This document shows positions 1 to 7,221 of a stretch of DNA of 42,257 nt, in pieces. Positions within the stretch are counted from its first letter, which is position 1, and each line of letters begins with the position of its first letter. A program made the translations under genes and the position numbers. The stretch comes from Acidobacteria bacterium 5-1 (GTDB lineage Bacteria; Acidobacteriota; Blastocatellia; Pyrinomonadales; Pyrinomonadaceae): contig MWZA01000159.1 of NCBI GenBank assembly GCA_002050455.1, positions 1 through 42,257 of the forward strand, in the 5' to 3' direction. The notes beneath the pieces were generated by a model. That model was not told the origin of the DNA and searched no databases. It saw nothing but the letters and a program-made list of their open reading frames with translations.

Positions 1-1
1 C

Positions 2-2140
2 CTTAATCGTTATAATCTCGCCGAACTCGGTTTCGATATTATCGGCAGAATTTTTGAACGCTTGATTCCAAGTGAAGAACGCCACAATTTCGGTCAGTAT
101 TTTACGAGCGCGGACGTGGTTGATTTGATTTTAAAATTTTGTCTGAAACACGAAACGGACAAAACGCTCGACCCGTCGTGCGGCGCGGGAACTTTTCTCG
201 TCCGCGCTTATCAGCACAAAAAGCTGTTGAACAAACGCCAGACGCATGAAGAAATTCTCGATACGATTTGGGGAAACGACATCGCTAAATTTCCGGCGAG
301 TCTTTCGATTATCAACCTTGCAATCAACGATTTAGCGGTTGACCGAAATTATCCGAACGTCATTCAGGAAGACTTTTTCAATATCAAAGTCGGCTCGGAC
401 GGCGTTGATTTGGAAGCGTGGCGCAGCCGAATGGCGCAGACTTTGAGCGGTAAAGAACGCCAGCTTGTTTATCCAAAACAGTTTGACGCGATTGTCGGCA
501 ATCCGCCTTACACGCGCCAAGAAGAAATCGCCGAACTCTTGCCCGAAGACAAAGATTATAAAGAAAATCTGATTGAAAGCGCGGTCAAAGTCGGCGGAAA
601 GAAAATTGCAGAACTCAGCAAACGCGCCGGAATTCACGCTTTCTTTTTTGTTCACGGCTGGAAGTTTTTGCGCGAAGGCGGACGTTTCGGCTTTATTGTT
701 TCCAATTCGTGGCTCGACACCGATTACGGGCGCGGCTTGCAGGAATTTTTCTTAAAAAATTATAAAATCGTCGCCATCATCGAATCGAAAATCGAACGCT
801 GGTTTGCCGAAGCCGATGTCAATACGTGCATTGTGATTTTGGAAAAATGTTCCGACCAAAAAGCGCGGGACGAAAATCTTGCGCGGTTTGTTTATTTGAA
901 AAAACCTCTGCGCTCATTTATTCCGCCGACTTCCGATATAAAGGAAGAAGAAGTTAAACGCCAGCACGCGATTGAAGATTTTTGCGACACGGTTTTAACG
1001 CATCGCAAAATTTACGAAAACGACGATTTTAGAATTTATCCGATTTTGCAAAGCGAGCTTTACGAAGAAGGCTTTGATGCGGAAGAGAAAAAATACACCG
1101 GCGCGAAATGGGGCAAATATCTACGTGCGCCCGAAGTTTTCTTTGAGATTTTGCGGAAATGCAAAGACAAACTCGTTCCGCTTAAGGAATTGGCAAAAGT
1201 TCGTTTCGGCATCAAAACAGGCGCGAATGAATTTTTCTATTTAACTGAAGCAGAAATTAAGCGTAAAGAAATTGAAAACGAGTTTTGGCATCACAAAAAC
1301 GAAAAGGGAAAAAAGGTTTCAAACAAAATTTTGTTGAAAGCACAAGAAGTATCTAAACCGACAATTGAACCGGAGAAACTCAAAAACTTAGTTTTGTTCA
1401 TCAAAGGGAAAAGGAAACAATTAGACGAAAAGAATATCGGAAAATATATTGAAAAAGGCGAATCTGAAGAAAATGCTTTTAACAAACGTCCAACTTGCGC
1501 TTCGCGCGAACCGAAAAGAAGTTGGTTTGATTTAGGAAACGATATTGCCGATTTAATTGCATTTCCGCAGAGATTTCGTCAGCGTCATATTGTTTTCCAA
1601 AATCCAGAAAGAGTTTCAATTAACAAAAATCTTTACGGAATTGAACCGTTCGATAAAAATTTAGCGAAGGTAATTACGCTTGTTTTGAATTCAACTTTAA
1701 TTGCGTTTTGGCTTGAAATTCTTTCACGGCAGCCCGGCGGCGGCGGTGCGCCGCTGGATGTTGATGTTTATGTTGCCGCCAAACTTTTAATTCCAAAGTT
1801 GGAAGATTTGGGAAAATGGAAAGTTAGGTTTGAAAAAATCGGGCTTCTTGAACGTGAAACTTTGACTATTTTTCAAGAACTCGGCGCGAATTTGCCGGAA
1901 GAAGTTTCGTTTGAAAAAGTAAAAGCCGACCGTTTGGAGTTGGATAAAATCGTTTTGCAGGATATTCTTGGGTTAAGTGAAAAAGAACATCTGGAAGTTT
2001 ATCGCGCCGTTGTAGATTTGGTAAAATCGCGCCTTGAAAAAGCGAAAAGCGTCGGGAAAAAGTCGAAGAATAAAGAGGGAAGTTTGAGCAGTGCCTTAGC
2101 CGAAAATCTTTCGGACGATTTTCATAACGGACACGATTAA
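2..2140 (+). CDS. N-6 adenine DNA methyltransferase, 5'-truncated by window edge
   Basis: Transfers a methyl group from S-adenosylmethionine to adenine in DNA. The reading frame is open from base 2, and the residues before the first possible start (TTG at 62) already look like family sequence (LGFDIIGRIFERLIP). The gene therefore almost certainly begins upstream of the window. Counting from that TTG, FGQYFT is at about residues 10-15, the SAM-binding motif LDPSCGAGTF at 36-45 and the catalytic NPPY at 147-150. The rest resembles the Eco57I/type IIG-type methylase and target-recognition region, with no nuclease motif visible. The stop is 2 bp before the next gene, so it is probably the first visible gene of an operon with the next two. 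It could be the modification subunit of a restriction or phage-defence system whose other genes lie to the left; the exact class cannot be told. Confidence 0.9.
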   Translation, partial: LNRYNLAELGFDIIGRIFERLIPSEERHNFGQYFTSADVVDLILKFCLKHETDKTLDPSCGAGTFLVRAYQHKKLLNKRQTHEEILDTIWGNDIAKFPASLSIINLAINDLAVDRNYPNVIQEDFFNIKVGSDGVDLEAWRSRMAQTLSGKERQLVYPKQFDAIVGNPPYTRQEEIAELLPEDKDYKENLIESAVKVGGKKIAELSKRAGIHAFFFVHGWKFLREGGRFGFIVSNSWLDTDYGRGLQEFFLKNYKIVAIIESKIERWFAEADVNTCIVILEKCSDQKARDENLARFVYLKKPLRSFIPPTSDIKEEEVKRQHAIEDFCDTVLTHRKIYENDDFRIYPILQSELYEEGFDAEEKKYTGAKWGKYLRAPEVFFEILRKCKDKLVPLKELAKVRFGIKTGANEFFYLTEAEIKRKEIENEFWHHKNEKGKKVSNKILLKAQEVSKPTIEPEKLKNLVLFIKGKRKQLDEKNIGKYIEKGESEENAFNKRPTCASREPKRSWFDLGNDIADLIAFPQRFRQRHIVFQNPERVSINKNLYGIEPFDKNLAKVITLVLNSTLIAFWLEILSRQPGGGGAPLDVDVYVAAKLLIPKLEDLGKWKVRFEKIGLLERETLTIFQELGANLPEEVSFEKVKADRLELDKIVLQDILGLSEKEHLEVYRAVVDLVKSRLEKAKSVGKKSKNKEGSLSSALAENLSDDFHNGHD

Positions 2141-2142
2141 AA

Positions 2143-2670
2143 ATGGCTAAGAAAGCGACGGAAAAACCAAAAAAACGAACTGAAGGTTTCGGCGAATTTT
2201 ACGCCGACAAAATTCTTTCGCAAGGACGCGAAAATCTGGTAAGGCGCGAGCTTGTCGGATATTCGTGTTTCGGCGAGTTGCGGATGGAACAAGACCTTTT
2301 CGGATGGAAGGTTTATACGAAACGCCGCGTATTTGAATGTGATTCGGAAATCGAAGCTAGATATTTAATGATTTTTCTCGAACTCGGCTGGCGCGAAGTT
2401 TATGTGCCGAAGAGCGCGGAATATTTCGCGGAAATTATGCCGCGTCTCGATTATTTAAAGGCGCGAATGGACAGAGTTCTGACCGAAGGTTTGAAAAGAG
2501 TTTTCGGGCGCAAAATTCGTCAGGAAGCGCGAACTATCTTTTATCGAAAGGTTTCCGCAATTCCCGAAGATGCGCCGAAATTTGACGATGACAAATTTGC
2601 AAGTTCGGACGAAGAAGCGGAAGATACGGAAGAAGATTTTGAAGAAGAAATAGAGGAAGAATACGCATAA
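2143..2670 (+). CDS. Uncharacterised small protein with acidic tail, methyltransferase operon
   Basis: A 175-residue protein I do not recognise. The N-terminus is lysine-rich ([12 protein letters not shown]). The middle is a compact, well-mixed sequence that looks folded (about residues 15-140), and the last 30 residues are almost entirely Asp and Glu. No membrane segment, signal peptide or catalytic motif is visible. It starts 2 bp after the methyltransferase stop and its own stop overlaps the next start (TAATG), so the three genes are very likely cotranscribed and translationally coupled. A role as an accessory of the methyltransferase is inferred from position only. Confidence 0.75.
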   Translation: MAKKATEKPKKRTEGFGEFYADKILSQGRENLVRRELVGYSCFGELRMEQDLFGWKVYTKRRVFECDSEIEARYLMIFLELGWREVYVPKSAEYFAEIMPRLDYLKARMDRVLTEGLKRVFGRKIRQEARTIFYRKVSAIPEDAPKFDDDKFASSDEEAEDTEEDFEEEIEEEYA

Positions 2671-3017
2671 TGCAAGAAGCACTCGGAATGGTTGAATGTT
2701 ATGGTTTGGTGGCGATGATTGAAGCGGCGGACGCGATGGTTAAAGCCGCGAATGTCCAGCTTGTCGGTTACGAAAAAATTGACGCGGGACTTGTTACGGC
2801 GATTGTGCGCGGCGAGGTCGGCGCGGTCAAAGCAGCGGTGGACGCAGGTGCGGCGGCGGGTCGGCGCGTCGGAACGGTTGTTGCTGTTCACGTTATTCCG
2901 CGTCCGCATTCGGAAGTTGACGAGGGAATTTCCGTTTTGAAAACCGGCGAAACGACGCGCAAGAAAATTTCAGGCTCGGTGAGGAGTAAGAAGCGAGAAG
3001 TAAGAAGTAAGGAGTAA
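2670..3017 (+). CDS. Bacterial microcompartment shell protein, BMC-H type
   Basis: Single BMC-domain protein of the PduA/EutM/CcmK type, whose hexamers tile the facets of protein microcompartments. The domain fills residues 1-90: [21 protein letters not shown], a KIDAG stretch at the usual KIGSG pore-loop position, then [19 protein letters not shown] and a VHVIPRPH end. The ATG overlaps the preceding stop (TAATG), indicating coupled translation. The last residues ([13 protein letters not shown]) are encoded by the start of a 7-bp repeat array, which also provides the stop codon, so the native C-terminus has probably been overwritten. No other shell protein or encapsulated enzyme is in this window; partners may lie elsewhere. 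A lone shell gene behind a DNA methyltransferase is unusual. Confidence 0.9.
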   Translation: MQEALGMVECYGLVAMIEAADAMVKAANVQLVGYEKIDAGLVTAIVRGEVGAVKAAVDAGAAAGRRVGTVVAVHVIPRPHSEVDEGISVLKTGETTRKKISGSVRSKKREVRSKE

Positions 3018-3080
3018 GAAGCAAGAAGTAAGAAGTAAGAAGTAAGAAGTAAGAAGTAAGAAGTAAGAAGTAAGAAGTAA
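2983..3080. repeat. Tandem heptamer array (GAAGTAA)n, left arm
   Basis: Fourteen consecutive 7-bp units, nine to ten of them exactly GAAGTAA, with GGAGTAA, GAAGCGA and GAAGCAA variants at the left end. The array begins inside the BMC-H reading frame and ends just before the four-helix-bundle gene. The same unit in inverted orientation lies beyond that gene at about 3474-3525. Confidence 0.95.
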
Positions 3081-3093
3081 GAGGACGAGGGTT

Positions 3094-3453
3094 GTGATGT
3101 TTGCTAAAAGTTTTGAAGATGTCGAAATTTGGAAGAAATCTCACGTTTTTGTTTTGAAAATTTATCGTTTAACAGAGAATTTTCCGAAGCATGAATTATT
3201 TGGTCTAACTTCACAACTTCGTCGTGCGGCGGTTTCCGTTCCGGCAAACTTCGCCGAAGGCTTTAATAAAATGGGTAAAGCCGACAAACTTCGTTTTTAT
3301 AATATCGCGCAAGGTTCTTTAGAAGAATGCCGTTACTATTTAATTTTGGTAAAAGATTTGAATTATGGAGATACTGAAAATCTAAAAACAAACGCAGAAG
3401 AAATTAGTAAAATGCTTAATAGCTACATTCAAAAAATACGAAATGACAGGTGA
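3094..3453 (+). CDS. Four helix bundle protein (S23 / 23S rRNA IVP family)
   Basis: 119 residues matching the four-helix-bundle family first known from proteins encoded in 23S rRNA intervening sequences. Diagnostic parts are the opening KSFEDVEIWKKSHVFVLKIY, then LTSQLRRAAVSVPANFAEGF and the late GSLEECRYYLILVKDL. The protein is entirely helical with no catalytic motif; the family's molecular role is poorly known, though one branch forms the accessory protein of diversity-generating retroelements. The ATG chosen gives the usual family N-terminus. The gene sits between two oppositely oriented arrays of the same heptamer repeat (2983-3080 and 3474-3525), so gene plus arrays look like one inserted unit. 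No reverse transcriptase or rRNA is nearby. Confidence 0.92.
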   Translation: MMFAKSFEDVEIWKKSHVFVLKIYRLTENFPKHELFGLTSQLRRAAVSVPANFAEGFNKMGKADKLRFYNIAQGSLEECRYYLILVKDLNYGDTENLKTNAEEISKMLNSYIQKIRNDR

Positions 3454-3473
3454 ATTTCTACTCGTTCTTCTTC

Positions 3474-3525
3474 TTGCTTCTTCTTACTTCTTAATTCTTA
3501 CTCCTTGCTTCTTACTCTTAATTCT
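3474..3525. repeat. Inverted heptamer array, right arm
   Basis: Units TTGCTTC, TTACTTC, TTAATTC, TTACTCC and TTGCTTC follow one another in nearly perfect 7-bp phase. They are the reverse complements of GAAGCAA, GAAGTAA, GAATTAA and GGAGTAA. Together with 2983-3080 they bracket the four-helix-bundle gene. The array supplies the stop codon of the VWFA gene that ends at 3518. Confidence 0.85.
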
Positions 3526-4618
3526 TTTTTTGCAAAGTCGGTTTCAGACCATTATCTCCAGAACGAGTTATGCCGGAGCGCGTGATGGCGATGCGTTTTT
3601 CCTTTTTTGGTCCGTCGTCAACCACGACTTTGATACTCCTAAAACTTCCGTCCCGAACATCATTTGGCGGAAGATAACCAATTAGATATTGGGTTCGGAG
3701 TTCTTTGGCAATATCTTGGGCGATGCCGCCTAACTCGTCCACGCTATTCGGAAAATAAACTTTGCCGCCGGTTTCCGCTGCCAGACGTTCTAGAAAAGCC
3801 TTCGCTTTCCCTTGCGGACTTTTGCTGATAAATCCGCCTTCTTTGCTTAATTCGCTGACAAACCCTATCGCGTAAATCTGCACATCGGTTTCGCGCAGAA
3901 GGTCGTAAAGTTGTTGTTCTTTATAATAACTATCGCGGTCTTCGCCGTCGGAAATCAAAATCAGCGCACGGCGTTTTCTGTCGTTCGGGTCGCGTGTTTT
4001 TTCATAATCGGTAACTCGTTGTGCCGCCAGATAAACCGCGTCAATAATGGCTGTTTGACCGCCTTCGATGTAAAGATTTTCGAGCGCGTCGTTTAATTCC
4101 GTTTTGTCGGGAGTAAAATCCTGTTCAATACTGATTTTATCGCGGCTGACGAATCGGATAATGCTGGTTTCGTCATCGGGACGATTGGTGGCAACGATTA
4201 TTTTGCTGGCATCAATTACTTTTTCAAGTTGAAAACGAAGCGAACCGGAATTATCAATCACCATTGAATAATTGGTCGGGACTTCGCCTTTCGAGAAAAA
4301 TTCTATCGGCTGCAAAACATTATTTTCATAAACTTTGAAATCGTTTTTCGCCAGATTGCTGATTGAACGATTATTACGGTCAACGACACGCACGTTTAAG
4401 TTGACAAGTTCCGTTTTAATTTCAATAACTTCATCTTCTTCCGACGGTGAAGGCGACGGCGACACTTTTGTCGGAGGTGTCGGTGAAAAAACTTTTTGAG
4501 TGCCGGTTGTCGGCTTGGCTGTTTGCGCCGCGGTTATGTCAAAATTGTAAAAAGCAAAAGTTAAGTTTAAGCCTAAGCAAAAAGCAAGCAGTAAAATATT
4601 CTGTGTTTTTCTTTTCAT
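3518..4618 (-). CDS. Secreted VWFA-domain protein, acidobacterial VWFA-related family
   Basis: 366 residues, probably exported. An N-terminal hydrophobic segment (about 8-24, after KRK) is followed by a Pro/Ser/Thr-rich linker (33-60), a short domain before the VWA fold (about 65-110: ELVNLNVRVVDRNNRSISNL) and a von Willebrand factor A domain from about 115. The metal-binding MIDAS motif D122-N-S-G-S is present. The sequence continues to the typical family end (LRTQYLIGYLPPN). Such proteins bind a divalent metal and probably mediate protein contacts outside the cytoplasm; the partner is unknown. It lies 24 bp after its paralogue and is probably cotranscribed. The last codons and stop lie in the heptamer array. 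Confidence 0.9.
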   Translation of the reverse strand: MKRKTQNILLLAFCLGLNLTFAFYNFDITAAQTAKPTTGTQKVFSPTPPTKVSPSPSPSEEDEVIEIKTELVNLNVRVVDRNNRSISNLAKNDFKVYENNVLQPIEFFSKGEVPTNYSMVIDNSGSLRFQLEKVIDASKIIVATNRPDDETSIIRFVSRDKISIEQDFTPDKTELNDALENLYIEGGQTAIIDAVYLAAQRVTDYEKTRDPNDRKRRALILISDGEDRDSYYKEQQLYDLLRETDVQIYAIGFVSELSKEGGFISKSPQGKAKAFLERLAAETGGKVYFPNSVDELGGIAQDIAKELRTQYLIGYLPPNDVRDGSFRSIKVVVDDGPKKEKRIAITRSGITRSGDNGLKPTLQKKN

Positions 4619-4642
4619 CTTTTTCCAGATTCAAATCAGATT

Positions 4643-5638
4643 CTAACGATAATTTGTGTTCGGAGTAGCGTAATAGCCTTCACGACTCCGAATCGTTAGA
4701 CGCGGAAGACCGCGCGGAGGTTTGACCTTAGTTTTAACTTTGTGCCATTTTCCGTCCGGTTCAAATCCTTTGGGCGTATAACCGATGGAATACTGATGAC
4801 GAAGTTCGAGCGCGATGCGTTCAAAAATCTCGTCAAGTTCGACATTCGTTTGTGGGTAAAAGGCTTTTCCGCCGGTGACGGAAGTTAATTCATCCAAAAA
4901 GGCTTGCCCTTGCATTCCGGTCATACTTGACGAATCTGAACCATCCAAAATGCCGACGGCATAAACCACGACATCCGATTCCTTTAACAAACGGCGCACT
5001 TCGCCGAAATTATAGCGCGAAGCATTGTCCTGACCGTCGCTGATAATCAGCATCGCCTTTTTTTGCCGCGTTCCGCTGGTTACGCGCTCGACTCCTAAAT
5101 AAGTAGCGTCATAAAGGGCGGTATTATTCTTCGGTTGAACAAGAGTCAATTTGCGTAAAACCGCTTCGCCATCGCGTGTGCGGTCAAGCAGAAGTTGAGC
5201 GCGGCTGTTAAAAGCAATTAAAAAGTATTCATCGGACGGATGGCTGGTATTGATAAACCGTTCCAGAGCTTTTCGCGCTTTGCTGATTTTATCACCGCTC
5301 ATCGAATCGGAAACGTCAAACAAAATTCCGATTGAAATCGGCGCGTCGGCATCGCTGAAATACGTAATTTCCTGCTCTTCATTATTATCAAAGATTTTGA
5401 AAGCATCTTTTTTCAAGCCGGATACATAACGACCGTAAATGTCAGTTACAGTTAATGTGAGCGTTACCAAATCGGTTTTAATTTTTAGCGGCGAAGTATC
5501 GTCCTCTTGGACAGGCGGTGTCGGCTGTGTTTCTTGAGCAAAAGACGTAAAAGTGACGAATAACAGAACAATGATTAAAAAACTCCACCGCTGCGCGTTG
5601 CAAGAGCGGCTGACATATCTAAAACTTTTCACAGCCAT
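4643..5638 (-). CDS. Secreted VWFA-domain protein, acidobacterial VWFA-related family (paralogue)
   Basis: 331 residues with the same architecture as the downstream neighbour: a signal-anchor-like hydrophobic stretch at about 19-34 ending FAQ, a short Pro-rich linker, a TDLVTLTLTVTDIYGRYVSGL domain, and a VWA domain with the MIDAS motif D108-V-S-D-S. The family ending ALELRHQYSIGYTPKG is present. The start is supported by GGAG 8 nt upstream on the minus strand. The two genes are an old tandem duplication and probably form a two-gene operon read from here. Function beyond metal-dependent adhesion or assembly is not evident. Confidence 0.9.
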   Translation of the reverse strand: MAVKSFRYVSRSCNAQRWSFLIIVLLFVTFTSFAQETQPTPPVQEDDTSPLKIKTDLVTLTLTVTDIYGRYVSGLKKDAFKIFDNNEEQEITYFSDADAPISIGILFDVSDSMSGDKISKARKALERFINTSHPSDEYFLIAFNSRAQLLLDRTRDGEAVLRKLTLVQPKNNTALYDATYLGVERVTSGTRQKKAMLIISDGQDNASRYNFGEVRRLLKESDVVVYAVGILDGSDSSSMTGMQGQAFLDELTSVTGGKAFYPQTNVELDEIFERIALELRHQYSIGYTPKGFEPDGKWHKVKTKVKPPRGLPRLTIRSREGYYATPNTNYR

Positions 5639-5787
5639 ATTTTCTCCGTTTAATTTCTATTACATTCTAAGTAACTAAGTTTATTTCCGCAAGATGTTTT
5701 TTATGATGTAAATAAAATAATTTTCGTTGTTTAGCGAAAAATGTTTATAAAGTTATGCCGATTTGCAACCTTTGACCGTAAACTGCG

Positions 5788-5796
5788 TGATATAAT
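5788..5796 (+). promoter_or_regulatory. Extended -10 promoter for pilC
   Basis: TGATATAAT matches the extended -10 consensus (TGnTATAAT) exactly, with no good -35 at 17 bp. The predicted start near 5802 places the paired repeat 5801-5849 in the 5' leader of the pilC transcript. Confidence 0.6.
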
Positions 5797-5800
5797 GCGG

Positions 5801-5849
5801 AAGTTCAAAGTCCAAGGTTTCAAACTTTGAACCTTTGAACTTGAAACCT
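5801..5849. repeat. Paired inverted heptamer-type repeat before pilC
   Basis: The left arm consists of units such as AAGTTCA, AAGTCCA and AGGTTTC. The right arm on the opposite strand reads AGGTTTC, AAGTTCA, AAGGTTC. The arms are adjacent, so the RNA could fold into an imperfect hairpin ending 5 bp before the pilC start codon. Confidence 0.8.
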
Positions 5850-5854
5850 AACTT

Positions 5855-7090
5855 ATGGGTGAATTTATTTGTCGTTTAGGAACATCTTCGGGCGAAGTAA
5901 TGACACGAATGGTTGAAGCGACCGCCGCGAGCGAAGCGCGAGCCAGACTTGAAAGCGAAGGCTTTCGGGTTTTTGCCGTGTCGAATGCCGAAAAAGGTTT
6001 GTCCGCTGTTTTAACGGGCGGCGCGGGCAGAAAAGCGCGGGTTAAGGCAGGCGATTTTCTGCTGTTTAATCAGCAGCTTTCCGCGCTTCTGCGAGCCGGT
6101 ATTCCAGTTCTGCAATCTATCAATCTTTTGAAAAACCGCTCAGGTTCTTCGTCGCTTCGCGCTGTTTTGGCAGATGTCGAAGAAAAAATCAAAAGTGGCG
6201 TGCCGCTTTCCGAAGCCTTTGAAGCGCAGGGATTGTTTCCGAAAATTTATACGGCTTCGCTGCTGGCGGGTGAAACAAGCGGTTCATTAGACAACGTGCT
6301 GGCGCGGTATGTTGAATATCTCAAACGAAATGTCGGCGTTGCGCGAAAATTGCGCGGCGCACTCGCTTATCCGTTGTTTTTGCTGCTGGCGGCATCTTTT
6401 ATGGTAGCGTTTCTAACGCTTTATATTGTGCCGCGAATGTCCGACCTTTTCAAAGGTTTAAGCACGAATAAAGGTTTGCCGACGGTTACGGTGGTTGTTT
6501 TAGGATTCTCCAATTTTATCTCCAGCAATATCTTCTGGCTTTTGCCGCTGGTTTTGGTTTTGATTTTTTCGCTGGTGATTTGGTTGAGAACGCCAAACGG
6601 AAAACTTATTCTGCACAGCTTTTTGCTGCGCCTGCCGATTGCCGGTAATCTGATAAAGCAAATGACAACCGCGCATCTGGCGCGTTCGCTCTCGACGCTT
6701 ATTTCCGGCGGAATTACCGTTCCCGACGCTTGGGATATTGCTTCGGAGTCAATTACCAATATGGAACTGCGCCGCCGCAGTCAATCGGTTCTGCCAATGA
6801 TACGCGAAGGCAGAGGTTTTACCGAAGCACTCAACAAAGCGAATTGGCTGCCCGAACTCGCGCTTGATATGATTGGGATTGGCGAAAAATCGGGAAGTTT
6901 GCGCGAAATGCTCGATGAAGTGGCGAACTTTTACGATGCCGAAGCCGAAGTGCGGCTCGAACAATTAACATCGCTGCTCGAACCGGTGATTTTAGTTTTT
7001 ATGGCGGGAATTGTCATTACGATATTGCTGGCGATTTATCTGCCGATTATTCAAACAATTTCGTCAGGTCCGTTTAGCGGAAAGAGATAA
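5855..7090 (+). CDS. pilC: Inner-membrane platform protein of type IV pilus / type II secretion (PilC/GspF)
   Basis: 411 residues, standard length for the GspF/PilC family. It is the polytopic membrane platform on which the assembly ATPase works. Two T2SSF domains are visible (about 60-185 and 265-390), each with the typical FNQQLSALLRAGIPVLQSI or AHLARSLSTLISGGITVPDAW opening. Hydrophobic segments lie near 170-195, 215-240 and 375-400. The partner ATPase gene follows after a 131-bp repeat-filled gap, supporting one pilus or secretion unit. Whether it serves pili or type II secretion cannot be told, because pilin and secretin genes are not in the window. An extended -10 promoter lies at 5788. 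Confidence 0.93.
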   Translation: MGEFICRLGTSSGEVMTRMVEATAASEARARLESEGFRVFAVSNAEKGLSAVLTGGAGRKARVKAGDFLLFNQQLSALLRAGIPVLQSINLLKNRSGSSSLRAVLADVEEKIKSGVPLSEAFEAQGLFPKIYTASLLAGETSGSLDNVLARYVEYLKRNVGVARKLRGALAYPLFLLLAASFMVAFLTLYIVPRMSDLFKGLSTNKGLPTVTVVVLGFSNFISSNIFWLLPLVLVLIFSLVIWLRTPNGKLILHSFLLRLPIAGNLIKQMTTAHLARSLSTLISGGITVPDAWDIASESITNMELRRRSQSVLPMIREGRGFTEALNKANWLPELALDMIGIGEKSGSLREMLDEVANFYDAEAEVRLEQLTSLLEPVILVFMAGIVITILLAIYLPIIQTISSGPFSGKR

Positions 7091-7094
7091 AACA

Positions 7095-7208
7095 TTCACC
7101 ACAGAGACACAGAGGACATAGAGCTTTGGAAAAACTTTAACCACAGATAAACACCGATACACACAGATTTTATTTTAATTCTGTGTTCTGCGGTGTCTCT
7201 GTGGTGAA
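7095..7208. repeat. Inverted repeat of CACAGA-type elements between pilC and pilB
   Basis: The 16-bp arms TTCACCACAGAGACAC (7095-7110) and its exact reverse complement (7193-7208) enclose a further CACAGA-rich stretch (about 7139-7170). That stretch has a relative in opposite orientation at about 21950-21990. The element fills the whole gap between the two genes. Confidence 0.9.
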
Positions 7209-7221
7209 AAATTAAAAGAAA

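Noticed and set aside
2983-3080. Heptamer array as a CRISPR array
   Set aside because: Units are 7 bp with no spacers between them; it is a simple tandem repeat.
3094-3453. Four-helix-bundle gene as accessory gene of a diversity-generating retroelement or as an rRNA intervening sequence
   Set aside because: No reverse transcriptase, template/variable repeat or rRNA sequence is present in the window.
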